DNA of 52,961 nucleotides from an uncultured Pelagibacteraceae bacterium (GTDB lineage Bacteria > Pseudomonadota > Alphaproteobacteria > Pelagibacterales > Pelagibacteraceae): NCBI GenBank assembly GCA_902627045.1, contig CACOHP010000002.1:1-52961 (forward strand), written 5' to 3'. The notes beneath the pieces are model-generated. The model was not told the origin of the DNA. It did no database searches and was given only the letters and a program-made list of their open reading frames with translations. Below are positions 34,454-44,221 of this stretch, one piece after another. Made by a program: the position numbers and the translations under genes. Every line of letters starts with the position of its first letter. Position 1 is the first letter of the stretch.

Positions 34454-35167
34454 ATGAGTTTTTTAATTCTTGTAAGACATGGACAAAGTACTTGGAATCT
34501 TGAGAAAAAATTTACAGGATGGGTTGACGTAGATATTACAGAAACAGGCAAATCTGAAGCTAAAAAAGCGGGTCAACTTATTAAGGAACAAAATCTTAAA
34601 ATAAATTATTATTATTCATCTGTTCAATTAAGAGCAAAACATACCCTAAAAATTATAAAAGAAATTTTAAATGATGAAAAAGAATTCAAATCCGCCTGGC
34701 AACTTAACGAGAGACACTATGGAGCCCTTACTGGATTAAATAAGATTGAAATGGCAAAAAAAATTGGGGAAAAGAAAGTGCACGAGTTTCGTAGATCTTG
34801 GGATATGAAACCAGATGCCCTAAGTAAAGAAAGTCCATACCATCCTAGTAACATAAGTATTTATAAAGATGTTCCAGAGAAGCTTATTCCAAGCACAGAA
34901 TCTTTGAAAGATACTTACAACAGAGTCGTTAAATTTTTTGAGGAAGAAATCCAAGAAAAATTGAGAAATACTAACATTTTAATTTCTGCCCATGGCAATT
35001 CTATTAGAGCTTTATGCAAAAAACTTTTTGAATTAGATAACAATCTGATTTCAAATCTTGAAATACCTACGGGAAATCCTTTATTGATAAAGTTAGACAA
35101 CAGTTTAAAAATCATAAAATGTGAGTATCTTGATAAAGAAAGGGCTAAAGATCTTTTAGTTTTTTGA
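34454..35167 (+). CDS. gpmA: 2,3-bisphosphoglycerate-dependent phosphoglycerate mutase
   Basis: A 237-residue histidine phosphatase-superfamily enzyme interconverting 3- and 2-phosphoglycerate in glycolysis. The phosphohistidine motif L-V-R-H-G-Q-S-T-W-N places the catalytic His at residue 9. F-T-G-W-x-D-V-x-I-T-E-T-G, N-E-R-H-Y-G-A-L-T-G-L-N-K, and the second histidine in S-A-H-G-N-S-I-R-A are all present. Its last 23 bases overlap the convergent murU gene. Confidence 0.96.
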   Translation: MSFLILVRHGQSTWNLEKKFTGWVDVDITETGKSEAKKAGQLIKEQNLKINYYYSSVQLRAKHTLKIIKEILNDEKEFKSAWQLNERHYGALTGLNKIEMAKKIGEKKVHEFRRSWDMKPDALSKESPYHPSNISIYKDVPEKLIPSTESLKDTYNRVVKFFEEEIQEKLRNTNILISAHGNSIRALCKKLFELDNNLISNLEIPTGNPLLIKLDNSLKIIKCEYLDKERAKDLLVF

Positions 35168-35834
35168 AAGTTTCTAAATTAGTTAAATGATAGAATTTAT
35201 TTGAGCTTTCATATCCATTAAGTTGATTCTTGTTTCGTAATTCTTTCCATACTTCTACAATTGAAAAATTTTTAACATCATAATTTTCAAACAAACTTTT
35301 ATTGAAAATTTTACAACCAATATAAATAAAATTATTATCCTCACCTTTTTGCAATAAATTATCTTTTAATTTAAAATCTCCATTAAAACTCTTATCAAAA
35401 CTTAATTTCTTATCTGCAACTAAAAGAATGCAATTCAATTTATTAGAAAAATAAAATTCTTGCATTTCATTTATTTCATTAACATATTTATAGTTCCACA
35501 ATGTATCAGGATTAAAAACTAAAAAATCTTGATCTGTAGTATCTTTCACTAAATTCATTATACCACCACCTGTATCCAAAATGTTCTTTCCATCTTCTTT
35601 AATCTTAATATCTACTTCAAAATTTTTCGTTTTAATAAATTCATTTATTTGATCTCCAAGGTGAAATGTGTTTATGAGAATTTTTTTGATACCAAGTTTG
35701 GAAATTAAATTAATACAGTTTTCTAAAATTGTAGTATCTTTAATTTTCAGCAGAGGTTTTGGGGTTTCAAGAGTTAGAGGATTCAGTCTTTTACCAAAAC
35801 CTGCACATAATATTAATGCAGTTCTAATTCTCAT
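35145..35834 (-). CDS. murU: Sugar-1-phosphate nucleotidyltransferase, MurU-like
   Basis: A 229-residue nucleotidyltransferase. The signature L-I-L-C-A-G-F-G-K-R-L-N-P-L-T-x-x-T-P-K-P-L-L (residues 7-30) and D-T-G-G-G-I segment (near 86) are those of MurU, which makes UDP-MurNAc from MurNAc-1-phosphate in cell-wall recycling. The neighbour is an AmgK-type sugar kinase, the usual partner. A role as mannose-1-phosphate guanylyltransferase is the alternative. The gene starts four bases inside the end of the kinase and overlaps gpmA by 23 bases at its 3' end. Confidence 0.8.
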   Translation of the reverse strand: MRIRTALILCAGFGKRLNPLTLETPKPLLKIKDTTILENCINLISKLGIKKILINTFHLGDQINEFIKTKNFEVDIKIKEDGKNILDTGGGIMNLVKDTTDQDFLVFNPDTLWNYKYVNEINEMQEFYFSNKLNCILLVADKKLSFDKSFNGDFKLKDNLLQKGEDNNFIYIGCKIFNKSLFENYDVKNFSIVEVWKELRNKNQLNGYESSNKFYHLTNLETFKKLKDL

Positions 35835-36772
35835 TTAATTTTTTTTTCAAAATTTTGACTTAATAAATTTTTTAAATCAAAGAATACTTCGTTTTCTTTA
35901 ATACGCATATTTATTAATTCCCATGTATATGGAATTAATTTAATATACTTTTTTTTTCCATCTCTCAAAGATAAACGTGTAAAAATTCCAATTATTTTAA
36001 GATTTCTTAAAACTGATAATATTTCAAAATCATTTTTAAATTTATTCTTTATCAAATTTTTTTGTTTTTTAAGGTAGTAATCATAGACTTTTTTTTTAAA
36101 TGATTTTGATGTCTTAAATCTTACATCATCAATTAGAGATGCTAAATCATATGCTCTATTTCCAATTAAAGCATCTTGACTATCTATAACTCCTATTTCA
36201 TCCCGGACTAACATAAGATTTGATACATGAAAATCTCTATGAACAAAAACATTATTTTTTAATTGTATATTTGATACTAATTTCTTAATTATCTTGTCAA
36301 ATTTTTTTGTAAAAATTTTTTTTTTAGAATTTTTTAGATTTTGCTCAGCATACCATTTGCTAAATAAATTGGCCTCGTCGATTAGAATTTTTTCGTTATA
36401 TTTAGGAATATGGTAAATTTTATTTTTAAAATTTGTTATGTTTTTATTCTTTATTGATTGTATCCTAAGCAACAAATTTATTATTTTTTTAAAATATAAC
36501 AGTTTATTAATTTTTTTCTTTTTCAAAATTTTAAATATTGAGTCGTCACCAAAATCCTGAATTTCGATATAATTTTTTTTGTAATTTTCTTTAAATAATT
36601 TTGGAGTTAAAATTTTATTTTTATTTAAAATTCTATTAATTGCTTCATATATGATTAAATTTTTAAATTTTTCTTTTTTTGCTAGGACTATTATAGAATT
36701 AGTGTTCTTACCTTTTTTTCTGTAAAATTCTCTGAAAGATGCATCACCCTTTAATTTTTTTAAATTTTTCAT
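35831..36772 (-). CDS. amgK: Aminoglycoside-phosphotransferase-like kinase, AmgK-like
   Basis: A 313-residue kinase-fold protein. The catalytic loop H-R-D-F-H-V-S-N-L-M and the metal-binding G-V-I-D-S-Q-D-A segment (near residues 195-220) are typical of the APH family. In Pseudomonas and alphaproteobacteria such a kinase phosphorylates anhydro-sugar-derived MurNAc/GlcNAc at C1 and feeds MurU. The gene lies directly between tsaE and murU, the standard alphaproteobacterial order. The protein is extremely Lys/Asn-rich in its N-terminal half. Confidence 0.8.
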   Translation of the reverse strand: MKNLKKLKGDASFREFYRKKGKNTNSIIVLAKKEKFKNLIIYEAINRILNKNKILTPKLFKENYKKNYIEIQDFGDDSIFKILKKKKINKLLYFKKIINLLLRIQSIKNKNITNFKNKIYHIPKYNEKILIDEANLFSKWYAEQNLKNSKKKIFTKKFDKIIKKLVSNIQLKNNVFVHRDFHVSNLMLVRDEIGVIDSQDALIGNRAYDLASLIDDVRFKTSKSFKKKVYDYYLKKQKNLIKNKFKNDFEILSVLRNLKIIGIFTRLSLRDGKKKYIKLIPYTWELINMRIKENEVFFDLKNLLSQNFEKKIK

Positions 36773-36778
36773 GAAAAA

Positions 36779-37234
36779 TTATAAATTTATACCTTTAATT
36801 AGTACTGATCTTTTTTTGTAATTATCTTCATATTTAAAAAATAATTCTATTAATTTTTCAGGTTTTTTTTGAATAATCTCTGGCCATTCTATTAATGTAA
36901 TTGTATTTAAATTATCTTCAAATAAACCAAGATTCTTTAATTCATCATCGTTTTTTAACCTAAATAAATCATAATGGTTTATAATAAATTTATTAACATC
37001 ATACTGGTTTAAAAGGTTAAATGTAGGGCTTGTCACCTCAGTTGTTTTTATTTTATTCTTTTGTTGAAAGGCATTCACGAGATATTTTATAAAAGTAGTT
37101 TTGCCTACTCCCATTTCACCATATACATACACTATATAACCTGGTTTAATTTTATCTAAAAAAATATCAGCAAATTCTTTGGTATCTTTTTCAGAGTTTA
37201 AAATTACTTTATCACTGTTAGTAGCGATAGGCAT
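36779..37234 (-). CDS. tsaE: tRNA threonylcarbamoyladenosine biosynthesis ATPase
   Basis: A 151-residue P-loop protein that with TsaB and TsaD makes t6A37 on ANN-decoding tRNAs. Walker A reads [12 protein letters not shown], followed by S-P-T-F-N-L-L and H-Y-D-L-F-R-L, then a W-P-E segment. The start at 37234 is preferred over 37264, which would extend deep into ahcY; even so it overlaps the ahcY end by 17 bases. It is followed by amgK six bases later. Confidence 0.93.
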   Translation of the reverse strand: MPIATNSDKVILNSEKDTKEFADIFLDKIKPGYIVYVYGEMGVGKTTFIKYLVNAFQQKNKIKTTEVTSPTFNLLNQYDVNKFIINHYDLFRLKNDDELKNLGLFEDNLNTITLIEWPEIIQKKPEKLIELFFKYEDNYKKRSVLIKGINL

Positions 37235-38504
37235 TTGGTTTGAATGGACCATTAACGCCGACACTTATATAGTCTGCTTGATCTTTAGACAGTTTAGTTA
37301 ACTTTGCACCAACTTTCTTTAAATGTAGAGTAGCAACTTTTTCATCTAAATGTTTTGGCAAAACATATACTTTATTTTCATAATTTTTGTGATTGTTCCA
37401 AAGTTCTATTTGAGCAATTACTTGATTTGTAAATGATGCACTCATAACGAAGCTTGGATGCCCAGTTGCACATCCTAGATTGACTAGTCTGCCCTCCGCT
37501 AAAAGAATTATCCTTTTTTTACTTGGTAATTCGATTTCATGAACTTGAGGTTTAATCTCTGTCCATTTATAATTTTTTAAAGCATCAACCTGAATTTCAT
37601 TATCAAAATGACCGATATTACATAGTATTGCTCTATCTTTCATTTCTCTCATATGATCAGCAGTAACAATATCTTTGTTTCCAGTGGCTGTGACTATAAT
37701 ATCAGCTTGAGCTATAGCATCCTCCATTAGAACAACTTCATAACCTTCCATAGCTGCTTGTAGTGCACAAATTGGGTCTGCTTCAGTGACTAAAACTCTA
37801 GCGCCACTTTGTCTAAGTGAGGCAGCGCTACCTTTTCCCACATCACCAAAGCCTGCCACAATAGCGACTTTTCCAGACATCATTACATCTGTTGCCCTTC
37901 GTATTCCGTCAACTAAACTTTCTCTACAACCATAAAGATTATCAAATTTTGATTTTGTGACAGAGTCATTAACATTTATGGCTGGAACTAACAGTGATTT
38001 GTCTTTTTCCATTTTGTTAAGCGCTTTAATTCCAGTTGTAGTTTCTTCAGAAACGCCTTTAACGTCTTTTAATAAATCTTTATATTCTTTGTGCATTATT
38101 GCAGTAAGATCACCACCATCATCTAAAAGCATATTCGGTTTCCAATCTTTATTTCCTATGATTGTTTGTTTAATACACCATAAATATTCTTCTTCTGTCT
38201 CACCTTTCCAAGCATAAACAGGTATACCTGCTTTAGCTATAGCAGCAGCTGCGTGGTCTTGAGTAGAAAAAATATTGCACGAGGACCACCTTACTTCTGC
38301 ACCTAAATTTGTTAATGTTTCGATTAAGACTGCTGTTTGAATAGTCATGTGCAAACAACCAATAATCTTTGCTCCTTTTAGTGGAGATTTACCTTTATAT
38401 TCGTCTCTTAGTGCCATCAATCCAGGCATCTCACTTTCAGCTATTGAGATTTCCTTACGACCAAATTCTGCTTGAGATATATCTTTAACTTTAAAATCTG
38501 ACAT
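37218..38504 (-). CDS. ahcY: Adenosylhomocysteinase
   Basis: A 428-residue NAD-dependent hydrolase that splits S-adenosylhomocysteine to adenosine and homocysteine, completing the methyl cycle. The NAD site [10 protein letters not shown] and the substrate segment [14 protein letters not shown] are present, as is the C-terminal F-K-P-N-A-Y-R-Y that reaches across the dimer. The 45-base leader behind the kinase stop holds only a short inverted repeat (GTTGT / ACAAC) at the start codon and no recognisable SAH riboswitch. Confidence 0.98.
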   Translation of the reverse strand: MSDFKVKDISQAEFGRKEISIAESEMPGLMALRDEYKGKSPLKGAKIIGCLHMTIQTAVLIETLTNLGAEVRWSSCNIFSTQDHAAAAIAKAGIPVYAWKGETEEEYLWCIKQTIIGNKDWKPNMLLDDGGDLTAIMHKEYKDLLKDVKGVSEETTTGIKALNKMEKDKSLLVPAINVNDSVTKSKFDNLYGCRESLVDGIRRATDVMMSGKVAIVAGFGDVGKGSAASLRQSGARVLVTEADPICALQAAMEGYEVVLMEDAIAQADIIVTATGNKDIVTADHMREMKDRAILCNIGHFDNEIQVDALKNYKWTEIKPQVHEIELPSKKRIILLAEGRLVNLGCATGHPSFVMSASFTNQVIAQIELWNNHKNYENKVYVLPKHLDEKVATLHLKKVGAKLTKLSKDQADYISVGVNGPFKPNAYRY

Positions 38505-38549
38505 GTTGTGGATCTTCTAACAACAAAGTTTTAATTAATCAATAGAACT

Positions 38550-40091
38550 TTATAACATTGGAAAAATGACTTCCATTCTTGCACCCTTTTTATCAGTTCG
38601 ATTTGATGCTTTGATGGAACCATTATGTAGGTCAACTAAATTTTTAACAATATTCAATCCTAAACCAGAATGTTGGCCAAATTTATTCGGTCTATTACTG
38701 TAAAATCTCTTGAAAATTTTGTTAGTGTCTTTCTCCTTAAATCCCTCCCCTTCATCTAAAATATCAATATAAATTTTTTTGTCCTCCAATTGTGACACTT
38801 TTACAATTATATTTTTATTATCCTCACTAAACGATATTGCATTATCTAAAAGATTTGCAATAATTTGTTCTATTCTATTTTCAATACCGTTAATGAAGTA
38901 ATTTTTCTTACCATTATTTTCATAAGAAATTTCTATTCCTCTCTTCACTTTGTAAATATTATTAAAATCATCAACAACAGACTTAATGATAGGTTCAATA
39001 TCCAATTTTTTTATCTTTTCTTTGCTTAAGGCCACCTCATCTTTAAGCATTTGAGAATAGTCTGTGATTAATCTCTCTATTCTCTGAACATCGTGACTTA
39101 AAATATTTACCAATTTTACTCTTTGATCTATATCATTTGTATCTTGTAGAATTTCTGATGCACTTTTAAGAGAGGCTAATGGATTTCTGATCTCATGTAC
39201 AAGATCTGTTGAAAAATTTTCAGCTTGTGAAATTCTTTTTTGTAATTCTAAAGTCATATCATCTAGAGAGCTGGAGAGTAATCCAAGTTCATCATTCCTA
39301 AGTTTTAAATTCTCAATATTTGTTATCTTTGAATTTTTTTCTTTAATTGTTTTTGTATAAGTAACCAAATTTTTTATTGGTTTCAAAAAATATCTATTTA
39401 AAACAAATGAAAAAATTAAGATTACTATTCCAACAGCAATGGCTGTTCTAATAATAAATGTTTTTCTCTCGTCAATGGCAGCTTTAATATCATTTGCATT
39501 TTCGCTAATTGCTAGATATCCGATGTTTTTATCATTTTTCATTACATTTTTAATAGTTGTTAGTTTAAATTTATTAAATTCATCTTCGGTGAACGTAAAG
39601 GGTATCCCATAATTTTTAGACCCTGCATAATTAGACAAGATATCTTTTAGTGATACATTATTTTCATTGCCCACATTTATATTCTTATCCTCGGTGATTT
39701 CTTTTGTTTTATCTTCATTCGATATATCTAATTCTACAATATCTAATCTTGTTGAAAATGATCGTGGGTCAAGGTCTAACGTATCTGTATCTCCAATTAA
39801 GTTTAATTTATTATCAAAAAAAATTACTCTATCTAAGTTTTGAAAAAGAAATCTTGTAGAAAACAAAAATTTCCTTATATCTTCTTCAATAAATTTAATG
39901 TTTAATCTATTAAGATTATCAATAGTGTTATTAATAATTTCGATATGATTAGATGATTTTTTCTTTATTAAGTTTGGTTGGACATTTTCTAAATATATAA
40001 ATGTAAACAATCCAATTACTGTAAAAAAAATTAAGTTAATAAATAAAAATTTTTTTAATATGGAAAAATTTTTAAAAAGGTTGCTTATCAT
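38550..40091 (-). CDS. chvG: ChvG-like sensor histidine kinase
   Basis: A 513-residue membrane sensor kinase. Hydrophobic helices at about 12-35 and 213-235 flank a periplasmic sensing region of roughly 175 residues. HAMP follows, then the H-box V-H-E-I-R-N-P-L-A-S-L-K-S-A (His299), the N-box N-L-L-D-N-A-I-S-F-S, and G-boxes D-E-G-E-G-F and G-L-G-L-N-I-V. The pairing with a ChvI-type regulator and downstream ahcY points to the ChvG/ChvI acid- and envelope-stress system of alphaproteobacteria. The assignment rests on context. Its ATG overlaps the regulator's TGA. Confidence 0.88.
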   Translation of the reverse strand: MISNLFKNFSILKKFLFINLIFFTVIGLFTFIYLENVQPNLIKKKSSNHIEIINNTIDNLNRLNIKFIEEDIRKFLFSTRFLFQNLDRVIFFDNKLNLIGDTDTLDLDPRSFSTRLDIVELDISNEDKTKEITEDKNINVGNENNVSLKDILSNYAGSKNYGIPFTFTEDEFNKFKLTTIKNVMKNDKNIGYLAISENANDIKAAIDERKTFIIRTAIAVGIVILIFSFVLNRYFLKPIKNLVTYTKTIKEKNSKITNIENLKLRNDELGLLSSSLDDMTLELQKRISQAENFSTDLVHEIRNPLASLKSASEILQDTNDIDQRVKLVNILSHDVQRIERLITDYSQMLKDEVALSKEKIKKLDIEPIIKSVVDDFNNIYKVKRGIEISYENNGKKNYFINGIENRIEQIIANLLDNAISFSEDNKNIIVKVSQLEDKKIYIDILDEGEGFKEKDTNKIFKRFYSNRPNKFGQHSGLGLNIVKNLVDLHNGSIKASNRTDKKGARMEVIFPML

Positions 40092-40798
40092 CAGCTAACA
40101 TTCCATCTGTACCCACTTCCATATCTAGTCTCAATAGCTGAAAAATCTGGATCAACTTTTTTAAATTTTTTTCTTATTCTTTTTACATGACTATCAATAG
40201 TGCGATCTTCAATATCTGTATCCTCTCTGTAAGCAATATCCATCAATTGTGCTCTTTCTTTTATAATACCAGGTCTTTTTGCCAATTCTTTTACAAGTAG
40301 GAATTCTGTGGTAGTTAATTTATCGGGTAATTGTTTGCCATTCCATTCGCATTCTAATTGTGAAGGATCTAGTTTTAATTTTCCGTGAGAGATAATGCTT
40401 TTATTCTCTTCAATAGTATCTTTCGCATCTTTTTTTCTCAGTTGAACTCTAATTCTCTCAATTAATACTTTTATTGAAAAACCTCCAGATTTTTTGACAA
40501 AATCATCTGCCCCCAACTTTAATCCAAGCAATTCATCTATCTCGTCATCTTTAGAAGTTAAAAATATCACTGGCAATGAAGTTTTTTTTCTTAATTTTTT
40601 TAACAACTCTTCTCCATCCATCTTTGGCATTTTTATATCGATAATCGCCAAATCTGGAGGAGTTCTTGTTAATCCAATTAACGCACTCTCACCATCTATA
40701 TATGTTTGAACCTTAAAACCTTCTTTTTCTAAAGCTATACTGAGGCTTGTCAGGATGTTTCTGTCATCATCAATCAAAGCAATTGTTTGTTTATGCAT
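40091..40798 (-). CDS. chvI: ChvI-like OmpR-family response regulator
   Basis: A 235-residue two-domain regulator. The receiver has D-D-D (residues 10-12), phospho-acceptor Asp54 in I-I-D-I-K-M-P-K-M-D-G, and L-T-S-K (about 101). The C-terminal winged helix contains L-T-T-T-E-F-L-L-V-K-E-L and D-R-T-I-D-S-H-V-K-R-I-R-K-K-F, ending R-Y-G-S-G-Y-R-W-N. It leads the kinase by an overlapping stop/start. The 50-base gap to polA shows no recognisable promoter. Confidence 0.92.
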   Translation of the reverse strand: MHKQTIALIDDDRNILTSLSIALEKEGFKVQTYIDGESALIGLTRTPPDLAIIDIKMPKMDGEELLKKLRKKTSLPVIFLTSKDDEIDELLGLKLGADDFVKKSGGFSIKVLIERIRVQLRKKDAKDTIEENKSIISHGKLKLDPSQLECEWNGKQLPDKLTTTEFLLVKELAKRPGIIKERAQLMDIAYREDTDIEDRTIDSHVKRIRKKFKKVDPDFSAIETRYGSGYRWNVS

Positions 40799-40848
40799 TC
40801 TACAATATAAAAATACTAAATTGTTCTAATTTGGGCAATCAAATTAAA

Positions 40849-43623
40849 TTAATGAAGTGAACCCCAATTATCGCCAGTATTTAAATCTACTGTTAAAGGT
40901 ATCGAAAATGAATGGTGATCGCTATTTATAACACTAGACATTTCATCAATAATTATTCTGCTTATTCTTTTTACATCTGATTTTGGAGTTTCAAAAATCA
41001 ACTCATCATGAATTTGCAAAAGTATTTTTGTCTTTTTATTCTTTTCCTCTAATAGTTTTTTTTGCAATCTTATCATTGCTAATCTCATAATTTCAGCCGC
41101 AGATCCCTGTATTGGAGCATTTATAGCTGCTCTTTCTTGAAAATTTCTTACATTATAATTTTTATCATTAATGTTAATGAAATGTGATTTTCTTCCAAAA
41201 ATATTATTCACAAAACCACTTTTTCTACAAAATTTAATTGTACCCTCCATATAAACTTTAATTTCAGGAAATTTTGCAAAGTATGAATTCAAAAATTCTT
41301 CTGCTTCATGGTTGGAAACATTTATCTGTTTTGCTAATCCATATTGTGAAATTCCATAGATTATACCAAAGTTAATTGCTTTTGCTTTTCTTCTCTGATC
41401 ATCATTAACTTTTCTGATATCAATATTGAAAATCTGACTTGCTGTTAAAGAATGTATATCTTCATTATTTTTAAAAGCTTTTTTAAGTTCTTTTACATCG
41501 GCAATATCTGCTAAAATTCTCATTTCAATTTGATTGTAGTCTGCCGAGATCAAAGTATGTTCTTTTTCTGCTATAAATGCTTTTCTAATATTTTTTCCAT
41601 CCTCAGACTTTATTGGAATATTTTGTAAGTTTGGTTCACTAGACGCTAATCTTCCTGTAGTAGTAGCAGCAAGTAAAAAGGAAGTGTGAACTCTTTTTGT
41701 TTTAGGATTAATGTGCTCTGGAAGGGCATCTGAATAAGTATTTTTTAATTTTGATATTTGTCTCCAATCTAAAACTAATTGTGGGAATTTATGACCTTTA
41801 AAGGCCAAATCCTCTAATACCGTTGCACTAGTAGCGAAGCTACCCTTTTTAGTTTTTTTTAGATCAGCAATTTTAAGCTCATTATACAAAATTTCACCAA
41901 GTTGTTTTGGTGATGCAATATTGAATTCTTTTTTTGATATTTTAAAAACTTCTTTTTGAATTTTATAAATCTTTTTTTCAAAATTTGAGGACAGAATTTT
42001 AAGAAATTTATAGTCAATTTTTATTCCCTCAATCTCCATATTTGCAAGTATTGTTATCATTGGTTTTTCAAAAAGTTCGTAAACATTAATCATTTTTTCA
42101 TCTTTTAGACTTTTATGAAATTTTTTATAAAGTCTATAAGTAATATCAGCATCTTCAGCAGCGTAATTTTTTGCTTTTTCAAGATCGACCTCACTAAAAT
42201 TTATTTCTTTTTTTCCAGTTCCCACTAAATCTTTAAAAGCTATTGTTTTATGGCCTAAATGGATTTCAGATAGTGTATCCATGTTATGCCTATTTTTTCC
42301 TGCATCGAGAACATAAGACATAAGCATTGTATCTTCTATTGAAGTAAGTTTTATGCCTTGATTGAGTAAAACTATAAAATCAAACTTTATATTTTGACCA
42401 ATTTTTTTGATACTCGGATCCTCAAGTAAAGGTTTCAATTTTTTCAAAACAAGATCCTTATTTATATTTTTTTTTGAATTATGGTTAATAGGTATGTAGC
42501 AAGCCCTACCAATTTTTGAGCTTAAAGAAATTCCTATCAGATCTGCTTGATGAGGATCTAATGAACTTGTTTCAGTGTCAACTGCAACCTCTCCAACCTC
42601 CTCGGCTTCTTTAATCCAATTATCTATTTCTTTTATGTCTTTAATTAGAAAATAATTCTTATTTGAGATTTTTTCTTGAGTTTTAATAATTTTACTATCG
42701 TTGTTTTTATCCTCAAAATTAGGCTCACCATAAGTTGAAATAGCTGAACTAAGTAATCTATTAAATTCCATTTCCCTTAAAAATTTGTAAAGCTTTTCTT
42801 TATCAATTTGTTTTAATTGAAATTCCTCCAAATTTTTTTCAATTGGAGCGTCATTTTTCAACGTTACTAATTTTTTACTGATTATGGCTTTATCTTTATT
42901 TTCAAGTAAAGTTTCTCTTCTTTTGTTTTGCTTTATCTCACTTGCAGATTTCAAAAGAGTATCTAAATCTCCGTATTTATTAATCAGTTCGGCTGCAGTC
43001 TTTACACCAATGCCCGGAACACCAGGCACATTATCACTACTATCTCCAGCTAATGCCTGCACATCTATCACCTTATCAGCTGTTACACCGAATTTCTTTT
43101 GAACATCATCGTCATTAATGAATTTATTTTTCATTGGATCATAAATTCGAACACCTTTTTTATATAATTGCATCAAATCTTTATCTGAAGAAACTATCGT
43201 CACCTTGGCTCCAAGTCTTAAAATCATATCTGTATAGGTTGCTATTAAATCATCTGCTTCATAATTCGTTAGTTCAACTGAAGGTAAATTAAATGCTAAT
43301 ACAGACTTTCTAATATAGTCGAATTGAGGAGCTAAGTCATCAGGTGCCTCCGCTCTATTGGCTTTATAATCTTTATAAATTTCATTCCGAAATGTCTTTC
43401 TGGCTGAGTCAAAAATAACTGCAAAGTGCGATGGTTTTTGTAAATTTTCTTTTGACTTAGAATCTTCAAGAAGTTTGAAGAGCATACTGCAAAAGCCACT
43501 CACAGCTCCAGTCGGCAAGCCATCACTTTTTCTTGTTAAGGGCGGAAGAGCATAGTAAGCTCTGAATATATAGCCAGATCCATCAATCAAGTAAAAGTGA
43601 TCTGTTTTTTGAATCTTGCTCAT
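40849..43623 (-). CDS. polA: DNA polymerase I
   Basis: A 924-residue three-domain polymerase for Okazaki fragment processing and repair. The 5'-3' nuclease domain has F-R-A-Y-Y-A-L-P-P-L, the D-Y-K-A-N-R segment and G-D-S-S-D-N-V-P-G-V-P-G-I-G. The proofreading domain keeps acidic residues in V-A-V-D-T-E-T-S-S-L and A-A-E-D-A-D-I-T-Y, so it looks active. Polymerase motifs A (D-Y-N-Q-I-E-M-R), B (R-R-K-A-K-A-I-N-F-G-I-I-Y-G) and C (Q-I-H-D-E-L-I-F-E) are intact. Length is normal. Confidence 0.98.
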   Translation of the reverse strand: MSKIQKTDHFYLIDGSGYIFRAYYALPPLTRKSDGLPTGAVSGFCSMLFKLLEDSKSKENLQKPSHFAVIFDSARKTFRNEIYKDYKANRAEAPDDLAPQFDYIRKSVLAFNLPSVELTNYEADDLIATYTDMILRLGAKVTIVSSDKDLMQLYKKGVRIYDPMKNKFINDDDVQKKFGVTADKVIDVQALAGDSSDNVPGVPGIGVKTAAELINKYGDLDTLLKSASEIKQNKRRETLLENKDKAIISKKLVTLKNDAPIEKNLEEFQLKQIDKEKLYKFLREMEFNRLLSSAISTYGEPNFEDKNNDSKIIKTQEKISNKNYFLIKDIKEIDNWIKEAEEVGEVAVDTETSSLDPHQADLIGISLSSKIGRACYIPINHNSKKNINKDLVLKKLKPLLEDPSIKKIGQNIKFDFIVLLNQGIKLTSIEDTMLMSYVLDAGKNRHNMDTLSEIHLGHKTIAFKDLVGTGKKEINFSEVDLEKAKNYAAEDADITYRLYKKFHKSLKDEKMINVYELFEKPMITILANMEIEGIKIDYKFLKILSSNFEKKIYKIQKEVFKISKKEFNIASPKQLGEILYNELKIADLKKTKKGSFATSATVLEDLAFKGHKFPQLVLDWRQISKLKNTYSDALPEHINPKTKRVHTSFLLAATTTGRLASSEPNLQNIPIKSEDGKNIRKAFIAEKEHTLISADYNQIEMRILADIADVKELKKAFKNNEDIHSLTASQIFNIDIRKVNDDQRRKAKAINFGIIYGISQYGLAKQINVSNHEAEEFLNSYFAKFPEIKVYMEGTIKFCRKSGFVNNIFGRKSHFININDKNYNVRNFQERAAINAPIQGSAAEIMRLAMIRLQKKLLEEKNKKTKILLQIHDELIFETPKSDVKRISRIIIDEMSSVINSDHHSFSIPLTVDLNTGDNWGSLH

Positions 43624-43669
43624 TATAAATTAATATAGATTATTAAAAAAATAAGAGTATTATTATTTT

Positions 43670-44221
43670 ATGGAACTTACTAAAAACATTATCAGCAATT
43701 CAAAAATAATCAAATCAGCTATTTTTGTGTTAATTGGGACAGCTTTGCTAGCTATATCGTCCAAGATACAAACTCCATTTACTTTAGTGCCTGCAACGAT
43801 GCAAACTTTTGTGGTCATGTTTCTTGGGATTATATTGGGATATAAGTTGGCAACACTAACTGTCATTTTATATTTAATCGAAGGATCCTTTGGATTGCCA
43901 GTTTTTGCAAAAGGCGGAGGGATTGGATATCTTTTAGGACCCACTGGAGGATACTTAATTGGTTTTATATTTACAGCATATTTTGCAGGTCATGTAAATA
44001 AGAATAAAGATCCAATAGTTGTGTTTTTATATTTATTATTTTCGGTAAGTATAATTTATGTTCTTGGATTAGGCGGTTTGTGGAATTATATGGGATTTGA
44101 TAAACCTTTCAATGACGTTTTCACAGTTGGAGCAAAACCGTTTTTAATCATAGAAATTTATAAAATTTTAATTCTCGCTGTACTATCAAAACAATTGCTA
44201 AAAATTAGAAAATTTATTTAG
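43670..44221 (+). CDS. bioY: BioY-type biotin transporter (ECF S component)
   Basis: A 183-residue membrane protein with about six helices. Signatures of BioY are visible: Q-T-P-F-T-L-V-P-A-T-M-Q-T, Y-L-I-E-G, G-L-P-V-F-A, and G-P-T-G-G-Y-L-I-G-F. No EcfA/EcfT genes are adjacent, so it may work alone or with a shared energising unit. It diverges from polA across 46 bases, and its end overlaps the convergent RegA-type regulator by 8. Confidence 0.94.
   Translation: MELTKNIISNSKIIKSAIFVLIGTALLAISSKIQTPFTLVPATMQTFVVMFLGIILGYKLATLTVILYLIEGSFGLPVFAKGGGIGYLLGPTGGYLIGFIFTAYFAGHVNKNKDPIVVFLYLLFSVSIIYVLGLGGLWNYMGFDKPFNDVFTVGAKPFLIIEIYKILILAVLSKQLLKIRKFI

Noticed and set aside
38505-38549. SAM/SAH riboswitch ahead of ahcY
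   Set aside because: The gap is only 45 bases and contains just a 5-bp inverted repeat next to the start codon; no known SAH or SAM aptamer pattern fits.
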